Assembly: GCF_020179475.1 (NCBI RefSeq)
Contig: NZ_JAILXZ010000002.1
Span: 186,001 to 250,000, forward strand
Reading direction: 5' to 3'
DNA from: Novosphingobium huizhouense
GTDB lineage: Bacteria; Pseudomonadota; Alphaproteobacteria; Sphingomonadales; Sphingomonadaceae
DNA length: 64,000 bases
Shown: positions 18,556 through 25,910 of the stretch, piece by piece
How the letters are laid out: every line of letters begins with the position of its first letter
How positions within the stretch are numbered: the stretch's first letter is position 1
Notes under the pieces: generated by a model
The model's database searches: none
Seen by the model: the letters and a program-made list of their open reading frames with translations, nothing else
Told to the model about the DNA's origin: nothing
Translations under genes and position numbers: made by a program

Positions 18556-19563
18556 TTACTTCGACGGCACGACCCGCGCATCGGCATAGCCCGCGCGCTT
18601 CGCCTTCGCCAGAGCGGCCTGCGCCGCGGCGGTGGACGAAGCGGGGATCCTCACGCGCCACAGCGTGCCTGCGGGCGAAACCACCCCGCCGACCTGCCGC
18701 GCCGCGGTTTCGGCGCGGGCGCGGGTCGAGAAGGCGCCGACCTGGACGAATGCGGTCGAAGGCGCCGGGGCGGTCGCGACGGCGGGCCCGGCTGTCGACG
18801 GCAGCGGGGCGGGCGAAGCCGGGGCGGAGGCCGGCGCCGACGCAGCCGCGGGGACCGGAGCCCGTGCCGCGGTCGTCGGCTTGGGCTTGGACGCCGGGCG
18901 CGCCGGTGCCGGCGGAGAGGAACCGGGCAGCGGTGTCGCGACCTGCGGCGGCACGGCGCTCGAGGCCGGCACATCGATCAGTGCGGGCCCGGTCGAGGGC
19001 GCGGGCGCCACCCCGAGCTTGCGCTTGAGCGCCGCGAGCAGGCCCGGCGGCGTGTCCATTCGCGCCGGCGCTTCCTGCCCGGCGCGCAGCAGTGCGCGCT
19101 CGGCCTCGGGCGGGTTGACCCGGCGGACCCGCACGGGCGCGCGCACGCCGGGGGCGAGCCCGAGCTGGGCCCGCGCCATCGGCGTCAGCTCGATCAGCGC
19201 ATCGCCGGTCATCGGCCCGCGTCGATCGATGCGGACGAGCGCGGTCTTGCCCGAATCGAGTGCGGTCACTTCGACATAGGACGGGAACGGCAGCGTGCGG
19301 TGGCCGGCGGCGACGCCGGCCCCGTCGGTCTCGACCACGTAGCCGACCGCGTCGTAGTTGAGCGTGTCGAGCGGGGTATAGGTCACGCCATCGACGCTGA
19401 AGGGCTCGCCGATGGTCACCGGGTAGTCGCCGGCAGGGCCGAGGCGGTCGGCGGCACTCGGCGGGCCGGCGAGCGGCGGCGCGCCGGCGAGCGCGGGCGC
19501 AGCGGCGATCAGGGCCAGCGCGGCCAGCGGGGCTCCGAGATCAGCGGGCAATCTCATCGGCAA
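18556..19563 (-). CDS. RlpA-like double-psi beta-barrel protein with SPOR domain
   Basis: An exported protein with a signal peptide, an RlpA-type DPBB domain (G-H-R-T-L-P-F-P-S-Y-V-E-V-T-A-L), a long Ala/Pro-rich linker and a C-terminal SPOR domain (F-V-Q-V-G-A-F-S-T-R near residue 260) that binds denuded glycan at septa. In canonical RlpA the barrel reads R-I-N-D-R-G-P-F; here it reads R-I-D-R-R-G-P-M, and the usual T-A-N-G-E segment is not recognisable. Lytic transglycosylase activity is therefore doubtful. Start alternatives are 19563 and 19557. The gene overlaps the upstream transglycosylase by about 20 nt. Confidence 0.82.
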   Translation of the reverse strand: MPMRLPADLGAPLAALALIAAAPALAGAPPLAGPPSAADRLGPAGDYPVTIGEPFSVDGVTYTPLDTLNYDAVGYVVETDGAGVAAGHRTLPFPSYVEVTALDSGKTALVRIDRRGPMTGDALIELTPMARAQLGLAPGVRAPVRVRRVNPPEAERALLRAGQEAPARMDTPPGLLAALKRKLGVAPAPSTGPALIDVPASSAVPPQVATPLPGSSPPAPARPASKPKPTTAARAPVPAAASAPASAPASPAPLPSTAGPAVATAPAPSTAFVQVGAFSTRARAETAARQVGGVVSPAGTLWRVRIPASSTAAAQAALAKAKRAGYADARVVPSK

Positions 19564-20626
19564 GCAATCCTACGGAGAGGGCGTAAAAGTTCGAGCAGTT
19601 ATAATCGAGGATGACTCGATAATTTCCGGTTAGCAGGTAACCGGTCCGCCCTTGTCCGTCGGGTTCGATGAGAGTTGCCTGAACGTCGTCCGCCAGCGAC
19701 GCGCCTTGCGGGGTCACGCCGAGCGCGCGCCATTCGCGCATCGTGCGCCAGGCCGAATGCCGCGCGAAGACCTGCGGGCAGCGCGGGCTGGCAAGGCTGG
19801 TGCCGAGGCTCGCCCGGTCGAGCGTGGCGGGCACGTCGACCGCCACGCCCCACGGCTGGCCGGGGCGCCAGCCCGCATCGCGGAAGTAGTTGGCAATCGA
19901 GGCGAGCGTGTCGGGCGTGCTCGACCATATGTCGGCCAGGCCGTCGCCGTCCGCATCCTGCGCCACGCGCAGGTAGACGCTTGGCAGGAACTGCGGGTTG
20001 CCGAAGGCGCCGGCCCAGCTGCCGACCAGCTTGGAACGCGGAACGCCGCGGTCGATCATCTTGAGCAGCGCGACGAATTCGTCGGCGAACAGCTCGCGCC
20101 GGCGGCCCTCGTAGGCGAGCGTCGCCAGCGAGCGGGCGAGGTCGAAGTCGCCGGTGTAGCTGCCGTAGTTGCTCTCGTGGCCCCAGATCGCCAGCACGAT
20201 CTTGCCCGGCACCCCGTAGCGCTGCTCGATCCGGGCGAGCAGGTCGGCGTTGGCGAGGTACTGCCGCCGGCCGCCGGCGATCCGCGCCGCGTCGACGTGC
20301 GTGCGGCGATAGGGGGCAAAGGGGCTGAAGCCGGTGCTCGGACCTCCGCCGGGCTGGCTGCGGTCGAGCTGGATCACCCGCGGGCTGAAGCTCAGCGAGC
20401 CGGTCACGCCGGCGATGGTGCTCTCGCGCACGCCTTCGGCGCGGGCGCGGGCGGAAAGGAGCTGGAGGTATCCGGCAAAGCCTGCCTCCTCGTCCGACTG
20501 CGCCCGCGCGCGAGGGGCAGAGACGAGCGCAAGCACGAGCGCGAGGGCAAGCGCGGGCACGAACCGGGCAACGAACTGGGCGGGCCGGGAAAGGCCGGTG
20601 CGGACGACGGGAGTGGAGCGCATCAT
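19541..20626 (-). CDS. Lytic murein transglycosylase, MltB family
   Basis: A peptidoglycan lyase with a signal peptide ending near residue 42 and the catalytic glutamate E151 in I-W-G-H-E-S-N-Y-G. Also visible are the family blocks S-W-A-G-A-F-G-N-P-Q-F-L-P and D-A-D-G-D-G-L-A-D-I-W. It is 361 residues long. No lipobox cysteine is present, so it is the soluble form. It heads the minus-strand cell-wall block and is divergent from tRNA-Ser. The 112 bp between it and the tRNA must hold both promoters. Confidence 0.92.
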   Translation of the reverse strand: MMRSTPVVRTGLSRPAQFVARFVPALALALVLALVSAPRARAQSDEEAGFAGYLQLLSARARAEGVRESTIAGVTGSLSFSPRVIQLDRSQPGGGPSTGFSPFAPYRRTHVDAARIAGGRRQYLANADLLARIEQRYGVPGKIVLAIWGHESNYGSYTGDFDLARSLATLAYEGRRRELFADEFVALLKMIDRGVPRSKLVGSWAGAFGNPQFLPSVYLRVAQDADGDGLADIWSSTPDTLASIANYFRDAGWRPGQPWGVAVDVPATLDRASLGTSLASPRCPQVFARHSAWRTMREWRALGVTPQGASLADDVQATLIEPDGQGRTGYLLTGNYRVILDYNCSNFYALSVGLLADEIAR

Positions 20627-20738
20627 TGCCGGCCTTGTCGCACAGCGATGTGACGTCTGGAAATCCCCCGCGCCAACAATTCCCCTTCCCGCAGCGCCCT
20701 GCCGCCGCTAACGCGCCAAGGCCGCAGGGGCGGCGCGA

Positions 20739-20828
20739 GGACAGGTGGCCGAGTGGTTTAAGGCAGCGGTCTTGAAAACCGCCGTGGGTGGAAGCTCACC
20801 GTGGGTTCGAATCCCACCCTGTCCGCCA
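20739..20828 (+). tRNA. tRNA-Ser (anticodon UGA)
   Basis: A 90-nt class II tRNA with a 7-bp acceptor stem (GGACAGG/CCTGTCC), a long variable arm and encoded CCA. The anticodon stem GCGGT/ACCGC closes the loop CTTGAAA, giving anticodon TGA at 20773-20775, which decodes UCN serine codons, UCA in particular. The prophage is integrated at its 3' end. The left copy of the att core restores the T-loop, T-stem and acceptor end, so the tRNA stays functional. Confidence 0.95.
20805..20828 (+). repeat. attL core (24-bp direct repeat within tRNA-Ser)
   Basis: These 24 bases run from the T-loop to the encoded CCA of tRNA-Ser. They recur at 60904-60927 with one mismatch (C at the ninth base here, T there). 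A tRNA 3' end duplicated 40 kb away, next to a P4-type integrase, marks the left attachment site. Confidence 0.92.
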
Positions 20829-20943
20829 ACAGGCATTTTCAGAGGCTTTCGAGGAAGCTCATAAGCCTTTACAAAGCGCCATAAACTGCGGAATTACGGC
20901 GGCAGGAAACTTCAGGAGCTATCACAAGAGCGCGCTCATCTAT

Positions 20944-20984
20944 GGGGCACTCTTGGGGCACCGTTTGCTGAAGGTGGGGGCACT
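20944..20984 (+). promoter_or_regulatory. Integrase arm-type site candidates (three GGGGCAC repeats), left side
   Basis: GGGGCACT at 20944, GGGGCACC at 20955 and GGGGCACT at 20977 are spaced 11 and 22 nt apart, so all fall on the same DNA face. The same octamer occurs twice just inside attR. Repeats on both flanks of the core are what arm-type binding sites of a tyrosine integrase look like. The last copy ends at the integrase start codon, so binding could also repress int. Confidence 0.55.
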
Positions 20985-22252
20985 TGCCACTTACGGACCA
21001 ACAATGCCGGGCGGCCAAGGCGAGCGACCGGCCGATCAAGCTGGCCGACGCCCAAGGCTTGTATCTGTACGTCACTCCGAGCGGCTACAAGAGCTGGCGG
21101 TTCAAGTACCGCTTCGCCGCAAAGGAGCGGAGGATTGTCTTCGGCCCCTACCCGGACCTTTCGCTTCGGAAAGCGCGGGACCTTCGGGACGATGCGCGCA
21201 AGGAGCTGCGCGAGGGGAAGGATCCTGGGGTGGAGTACAAGCGTCGGTCGGCGCGGCGCACTTCGGGCATCGACACCTCCAGGACGTTCGAGGCGATTGC
21301 CCGTCGTTGGCACGAACTGCAGTCGCCGCAGTGGAAGGAGCGTCACGCGCACGACGTGCTCGCAAGCCTCTCTGCGGAGGTCTTCCCAGTGATTGGCGGC
21401 AGCGAGATCGCGGCGATCCGGCCAGCGCAGATTCGAGAGCTGCTCGAGAAGGTGCAGGAGCGCGGCGCTATCGAAACAGCGCATCGTCTGCGGCAGCGAA
21501 TCTCGGCGGTCTATCGCTACGCGATTGCGTCAGATCTTGCGGAGATGGATCCGGCCGCGACGATCGGTGGAGCGTTGCGCCCCGTAATCAAGAACAAGCA
21601 GCCGGCGCTTGTGAAGCTGTCCGAGGCGCGCGAGTTCATCCGTGCTTTCGAGGCGGACCCCGGGCATCCAACAACCAAGCTGGCTTCGCGCTTGCTGGCG
21701 TTGACTGCAGCACGTCCTGGGGTGGTGCAGATGGCACAGATCGGGGAGTTCGAGGACCTCGACGGGCCGGACCCAATCTGGCGAATCCCCGCGTCGAAAA
21801 TGAAGCTAGCTCGTGCGAAGTCCGAGCGCGAAGAGTTCGAGTTCATTATTCCCCTGGCGCGCCAGACAGTCGATGTGGTGAAAGTCGCGGCGCAGCACGC
21901 GCGGTCACGCAGATATCTGTTCCCGTCGGCTCGGCATTCGCATCGTCCGATGACGGACAACGCCCTCAACACCGCCTATCGACGCTTGCAGTCTTTCACC
22001 GGCCGACACGTTCCGCACGGTTGGCGATCGACCTTTTCCACGATCATGAACGAACGGGCGATCGATTTGGATCGACCGGCCGATCGGGCGATCATCGATC
22101 TGATGCTTGCGCACGAACCCGAGGGTGTGGAGTCGCGCTACAACCGCGCGGCCTACATGCCGCGCCGCCGCGAACTGGCCCAGGAGTGGGCGGACTTGCT
22201 CATGGAGGGTATCGCGCCCCCGGTGACCCTGCTCGATCTACCTCGACGGTAG
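20984..22252 (+). CDS. int: P4-type tyrosine site-specific integrase
   Basis: A 422-residue recombinase with the N-terminal DUF4102 arm-binding domain (D-A-Q-G-L-Y-L-Y-V and R-I-V-F-G-P-Y-P-D-L-S-L-R-K-A-R). The catalytic domain has Arg in T-A-A-R-P-G, the H-G-W-R box, a late His in L-A-H-E-P and the nucleophile Y386 in S-R-Y-N-R-A. The frame closes upstream at 20969-20971, so TTG at 20984 is the only workable start, with AAGG 8 nt upstream. It lies next to attL and would continue the early operon once the genome is circular. Confidence 0.93.
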   Translation: MPLTDQQCRAAKASDRPIKLADAQGLYLYVTPSGYKSWRFKYRFAAKERRIVFGPYPDLSLRKARDLRDDARKELREGKDPGVEYKRRSARRTSGIDTSRTFEAIARRWHELQSPQWKERHAHDVLASLSAEVFPVIGGSEIAAIRPAQIRELLEKVQERGAIETAHRLRQRISAVYRYAIASDLAEMDPAATIGGALRPVIKNKQPALVKLSEAREFIRAFEADPGHPTTKLASRLLALTAARPGVVQMAQIGEFEDLDGPDPIWRIPASKMKLARAKSEREEFEFIIPLARQTVDVVKVAAQHARSRRYLFPSARHSHRPMTDNALNTAYRRLQSFTGRHVPHGWRSTFSTIMNERAIDLDRPADRAIIDLMLAHEPEGVESRYNRAAYMPRRRELAQEWADLLMEGIAPPVTLLDLPRR

Positions 22253-22274
22253 GTTCTCAAGAAGGGCGCGCGTG

Positions 22275-23195
22275 ATGGCGCGGCCTCCCATGGACCTGTT
22301 CGGCTCCACCGCCGATGCGGCATTGGCAGTCGAACGAGCCGGCTTCTGGCGCTGCACTTGGGATATTACCGATCAGCGCGCTCAGGTCGGCCGACCATTC
22401 GGAGACGGCAGCCCTAAGCAAGGATGGCGCGTAATCCAGGCGATTATCGACACCGGCACTGCATGGATCGATAAAGTCCGGGTCGTTTATGACGACGACG
22501 ATGCCGAGAAAAAACGCCCGATTAAACTCCGTTGGGAGTTGATGCGGACGCTCCGCGCGGTGCTCGGTTTTGTGAAGTTCTCGACGGGGGAAATCGTCGC
22601 AACATACGAGATGATTGCCCGCGCGGCCGGGTGCTGCAGACTGACCGCGATCCGCCATATGGCGCTGCTGCGGCGTCTCAAGTGGATCGACTGGGCAAGG
22701 CGCAGTGAGCCAGCAGGAGAAGGCCAGAAGCGGACCTGGGCGCCGAACGCCTACTTTTTCGAAATCAGCCGCCTGCCCCTCGAAGCGCAGATCCACTTGC
22801 GCCAGATCCTAAAGCGACAGGGCATCGAGCTGCAGTCGCATCCCGAGCGCCGTGGCTCCGGACCGGTGCCCAACCGCGCACAGCGCCTCCTTCAGTGGGT
22901 TGCGAAGAGCTTCGATCGCGCGGCCGACTCTTTGCGAGGCAGGGAACAAGGGCGTGCCGTCGAAGATGCAGCGTTTGTCAGGCGCGAGATGGAGCGCATG
23001 GGAGACCTGCCCACCGACCAGTGGGCCCAGGCCTGCCATCCCGGCGATCTCGCCGCCCAGGAGGCTTACAACCGCCGCATGGGCATCTCTTTTGACGAAA
23101 GTCCGAGTAACAAGAGTGCTCCTGATTCCCATCTGGCAGAACAAGGGAAAAGGACAGGAGACGCTTTGGGCGTCTCCTGGCGTCGATCTGATTAG
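22275..23195 (+). CDS. Winged-helix protein, putative phage replication initiator
   Basis: A 306-residue protein starting 23 nt after int (ATG 22275; a GTG three bases earlier is also possible). The middle part reads like a winged-helix domain of plasmid or phage replication proteins: T-Y-E-M-I-A-R-A-A-G-C-C-R-L-T-A-I-R-H-M-A-L-L-R-R-L-K-W-I, followed by W-A-P-N-A-Y-F-F-E. The C-terminal part is polar and helical. The prophage has no P2 gpA-like nickase, and this is the best candidate for the initiator. The function is inferred from context and the DNA-binding fold. The 3' end contains a 10-bp inverted repeat. Confidence 0.6.
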   Translation: MARPPMDLFGSTADAALAVERAGFWRCTWDITDQRAQVGRPFGDGSPKQGWRVIQAIIDTGTAWIDKVRVVYDDDDAEKKRPIKLRWELMRTLRAVLGFVKFSTGEIVATYEMIARAAGCCRLTAIRHMALLRRLKWIDWARRSEPAGEGQKRTWAPNAYFFEISRLPLEAQIHLRQILKRQGIELQSHPERRGSGPVPNRAQRLLQWVAKSFDRAADSLRGREQGRAVEDAAFVRREMERMGDLPTDQWAQACHPGDLAAQEAYNRRMGISFDESPSNKSAPDSHLAEQGKRTGDALGVSWRRSD

Positions 23196-23275
23196 GTTAG
23201 CGCCACCCGAAACCCTCTTCAGCAACGAAACGAAGCTCCAAACGCAACGGAGAACGGAGCGCCATGGGCGCTCCG
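23155..23275 (+). other. Two perfect hairpins at the 3' end of the replication-type gene
   Basis: The first is CAGGAGACGC (23155-23164) pairing with 23170-23179, a 10-bp stem with a 5-nt loop inside the end of the coding region. The second is CGGAGCGCC (23255-23263) pairing with 23267-23275, a 9-bp stem with an ATG loop. Neither has a T-run. They may stop transcription coming from the early operon or be part of a replication or packaging region. Confidence 0.5.
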
Positions 23276-23721
23276 GGGCTCGGCAGGGGCCGAGGGCGCA
23301 AGGTCCGTGCCATCCTGCGGCGCAGCCTTCATCGGAAATGTCGATGAGGTCGGTGAACAACCTGCGTCGCGGTGCGTAACCCGTCACATCGCGATGTGAC
23401 CGACCCCGCTCCGGCGCTGCAGCCGAAACCCGGCCGCATCGCGGCCAACAAATCTGCGTAATTTCGACACCGAAAGCGTGGAGGCGGGGGGTGGGGGAAA
23501 TCGCGGCGCGCCGGGGCTGGCCGGCCTCCCCCGGGCCTCGCCCCCTCCCTCCCCCAGCCGGCGCCCGTCGACCCGCCGCGCCGCCCCATCCGGGGCCCGC
23601 CGCGAGGGCCGCGGGAGCCGCGAGCGCGTCGGGCAACGTGATGCCAGGTGCCACAACGCCACCCAGGGGAGCAGCGCCCGCGTTATTAGTAACGTCGAGG
23701 CCCACTGCACCGAGGCCACCG
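23276..23721. other. Non-coding, structured region; possible cos/packaging region
   Basis: There is no convincing gene between the hairpins and 23722. It contains a perfect 18-bp palindrome at 23383-23400 and an extremely G-rich/C-rich segment (about 23480-23640) beginning GGAGGCGGGG at 23480. In P2 the cos site precedes the leftward packaging genes and has a G-A-G-G-C-G-G-G-G core, here on the same strand and in the same relative position. If this is cos, the virion map would start here and end with int and the replication gene, as in P2. Confidence 0.4.
23383..23400. promoter_or_regulatory. Perfect 18-bp palindrome
   Basis: GTCACATCGCGATGTGAC is self-complementary over all 18 positions and sits alone in non-coding DNA. 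It could be an operator for a dimeric regulator or a replication/packaging protein site. It has the half-sites of CRP/FNR-type operators in inverted order. No second copy was found in the window. Confidence 0.4.
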
Positions 23722-23892
23722 ATGAGCAGCAACGCCGAACGCCAAGCTACCTACCGCCAGCGCCGCAGCGCCGAGGGGCTCGTGCAGGTCCAGGTCTATG
23801 TGCCGCGCGGGAAGCGCGAGGACATACGCCGGGCCGCGCGCGAGCTGCAGCGCGCGGCCCGGCAGCCCTCGGCGCCGGTCAGTTCGAGATGA
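23722..23892 (+). CDS. Small basic protein, possible ribbon-helix-helix type
   Basis: A 56-residue protein, M-S-S-N-A-E-R-Q-A-T-Y-R-Q-R-R onwards, with a beta-like stretch V-Q-V-Q-V-Y-V-P followed by a helix-rich basic segment, suggesting a small CopG/Arc-type DNA-binding protein. It overlaps the dam stop tail to tail by 14 nt. The frame is open further upstream, but the extension is Pro/Ala-rich and looks non-coding. The function is unknown. Confidence 0.5.
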   Translation: MSSNAERQATYRQRRSAEGLVQVQVYVPRGKREDIRRAARELQRAARQPSAPVSSR

Positions 23893-24697
23893 TCAGCTCG
23901 CCCGCGATCTGCGAGTTCTGCCCGCCGCCGACCGAGTAGCGCACCCGCGCCTCTTCCATGTCGAAGCCGGCGAAGATCCGCCGCACCTCGGGATGGTCAT
24001 TGATCGACAGGATGAACCGGCCGCGCAAGGACCGCAGCTGCTCGGCCAGCGCCTCGAACTGGCCGCGATCGAACATATCGCGGCCATAGTCGCCTTCGCT
24101 CAGGTAGTAGGGCGGGTCGAGGTAGAACAGCGTGCCCTCGCGATCGTAGCGCGGGAGGAAGTCCTGCCAGGGCAGCCGCTCCATCACCACGCCTGACAGC
24201 CGCTCGTGCGCCGCCTCGATCATCGGCACCACCTTGCTGACATCGAAGCGCGCCGGCGACGTCGTCACCACCCCGAACGTGCGGCGCGCCACCTGGCCCC
24301 CAAAGGCCAGGCGCTGCAGGTAGAGGAAGCGCGCCGATCGCTCGAGGTCCGTAAGCGTGCCCGGATCCTGCCTCGCCAGCTTCTCGAAGCCTGCCCTGCT
24401 GGTGACCTGCCAGCGGATCATCTCGATGAACGGAACATAGTGCCGCTGCACCACGCGAAAGAACGTCGAGACGTCCTCCGACCAGTCGTTGATCACCTCG
24501 GCCTTGGGCCGCTGTTCGCGGCGGAAGAACACGCCGCCCATGCCGACGAAGACCTCGGCGTAGGTCATGTGCGGCACCTGCGCGATGCGCTCGCACAGCC
24601 GCCGCGCCAGCACCTTCTTCCCTCCGATGTACGGCGCCATCGGCCGCACCGGCTTTACCTGCTCGTGTTGAAAAAGAGTCGAGTCGCTCTGTGGCAT
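23879..24697 (-). CDS. Phage N6-adenine DNA methyltransferase, D12/Dam class
   Basis: A 272-residue D12-class methyltransferase. The SAM-binding motif is A-P-Y-I-G-G-K-K near residue 21 and the catalytic motif is D-P-P-Y near residue 190. Such enzymes protect phage DNA from host restriction or modulate packaging and gene timing. No cognate restriction endonuclease gene is adjacent. It is separated from the portal gene by a hairpin-rich spacer and reads in the same direction. Confidence 0.92.
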   Translation of the reverse strand: MPQSDSTLFQHEQVKPVRPMAPYIGGKKVLARRLCERIAQVPHMTYAEVFVGMGGVFFRREQRPKAEVINDWSEDVSTFFRVVQRHYVPFIEMIRWQVTSRAGFEKLARQDPGTLTDLERSARFLYLQRLAFGGQVARRTFGVVTTSPARFDVSKVVPMIEAAHERLSGVVMERLPWQDFLPRYDREGTLFYLDPPYYLSEGDYGRDMFDRGQFEALAEQLRSLRGRFILSINDHPEVRRIFAGFDMEEARVRYSVGGGQNSQIAGELIISN

Positions 24698-24753
24698 CGA
24701 ATCGGGACCTCACCCTAAGGGACCGCCTCCCCGGCCGGGGAAGGCGGGATGGA

Positions 24754-24822
24754 GCCGACTTGCTAGTCGGCCGGTTCCATGGCGGCGCACTTCCGCCGGC
24801 TAGGGGCTGCGCCAACAGCCCC
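24754..24822 (-). terminator. Hairpin-rich spacer between portal and methylase genes
   Basis: Two 7-bp perfect stems: GCCGACT (24754-24760) with 24765-24771, and GGGGCTG (24803-24809) with 24816-24822. A self-complementary CCCCGGCCGGGG precedes them. The whole 154-bp gap has no gene. No T-runs are seen, so termination or mRNA processing downstream of Q is only a possibility. Confidence 0.4.
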
Positions 24823-24851
24823 TCCCCCGCCTCACCGGCCGGGAGAAGCCT

Positions 24852-25910
24852 TCAAGCCCGCGCGGTCGACGCTCCGCTCGCCGCCGAGGCGATCTGCGCG
24901 ACGGCCGGCGTCTGAAACGCCACCGCGGGCACTCCCAGCCAGTCGTTCACCGCCAGCATGCGCCGCTGGATCGGCTCGATCTCGAGCTGGTAGAACACGC
25001 GCGCGGCATCGACGACGTTGCCGAAGCCGCCGGTGTTCTTGGGAACCATGCCCAGCAGCTGCGGCGGCACGCGGTGCGCGGCGAGCATGTCCTGCGCGGT
25101 CATGTCCTTGATGCCGAGGAACTCGTCCTTCGCGCCAACCTCGCCGATCGGCATGATCTTGATCGCATCGGGCTTGCCGTTCGGGATATGCAGGAAGAAG
25201 TTGCGGAAATTGCCCGGCCCCTTCGACTGCCGCATCGCGTCGCGCATCGCCTTGCTGTCGGTTTCCGAGAATTTTTCGTCGCCGATGTAGAGGATGTACC
25301 CGGCGTGGCTGCCGTTGATGTAGTAGCGGCGCCGGAAGATCGTCGCGCTCTCGTTGAGCAGGCCCGACTGCAACGCCGAGAGATATTCCGGCATGCCGTA
25401 TACCTCCTGCATTGGATCGGGCTCGACCAGGTGGAACACGCGCCCGGCCGGAAACTCGTGCGCGTCGGACAGCATGAAGGCCTTCGGCACATAGAAATAC
25501 TGGTCGGGCTTTAGCCCCACCCGCATGAAGGCCGCGCGCGCGGGGCTTAGCCTGGCCGGCCGGCCCGCCATGTTCGGCACGTTCTCAAGGTAGGCGTTGC
25601 CGAAGATCAGCCAGTCGAGCGCCCAGGTGGCGAAGTCGGCAGCCGACAGCCAGCGCGAGGGCACGAAGCTCGCCGCCAGCAGGTTGCGCTTGAGCAGCAG
25701 GGCCGATTGGTGGTGCGGCGCCATGCGATAGCAGCGGCCGAGGCCCGCCGGGCTGATTGGCGGCTCGTACCAGCGCCCGTTGTTGGCCACCTCGAACAGG
25801 TCGAAGATCTCGCGCCGATCGAGCACGCCCTCGGCATCGCCGAAGGCAAAGGCGACCGACGGCGGCGCGTCGACGCTATCCACCGTGGCTGGCAGCATTT
25901 CATCAGACAT
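24852..25910 (-). CDS. Q: Phage portal protein (P2 gpQ-like)
   Basis: Forms the dodecameric portal through which DNA enters the capsid. The 352-residue sequence follows the P2 gpQ/PBSX portal pattern: W-Y-E-P-P-I, H-H-Q-S-A-L-L-L-K-R-N, F-G-N-A-Y-L-E, P-E-Y-L-S-A-L-Q-S, F-R-R-R-Y-Y-I-N-G-S-H-A-G and H-R-V-P-P-Q-L-L-G-M. It overlaps the terminase gene by 8 nt and, as in P2, is transcribed away from the scaffold and capsid genes. Confidence 0.94.
   Translation of the reverse strand: MSDEMLPATVDSVDAPPSVAFAFGDAEGVLDRREIFDLFEVANNGRWYEPPISPAGLGRCYRMAPHHQSALLLKRNLLAASFVPSRWLSAADFATWALDWLIFGNAYLENVPNMAGRPARLSPARAAFMRVGLKPDQYFYVPKAFMLSDAHEFPAGRVFHLVEPDPMQEVYGMPEYLSALQSGLLNESATIFRRRYYINGSHAGYILYIGDEKFSETDSKAMRDAMRQSKGPGNFRNFFLHIPNGKPDAIKIMPIGEVGAKDEFLGIKDMTAQDMLAAHRVPPQLLGMVPKNTGGFGNVVDAARVFYQLEIEPIQRRMLAVNDWLGVPAVAFQTPAVAQIASAASGASTARA

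Noticed and set aside
23491..23721. N-terminal extension of the small 23722 protein
   Set aside because: Pro/Ala-rich translation of the structured GC-rich region; the ATG at 23722 with normal composition after it is a better start.
24815..24850. Minus-strand sequence GGTGAGGCGGGGGAGGGGC resembling P2 cos
   Set aside because: The match is partial and in the wrong orientation relative to gene Q. The surrounding hairpins look like ordinary GC-rich intergenic repeats. The plus-strand candidate at 23480 fits the map better.
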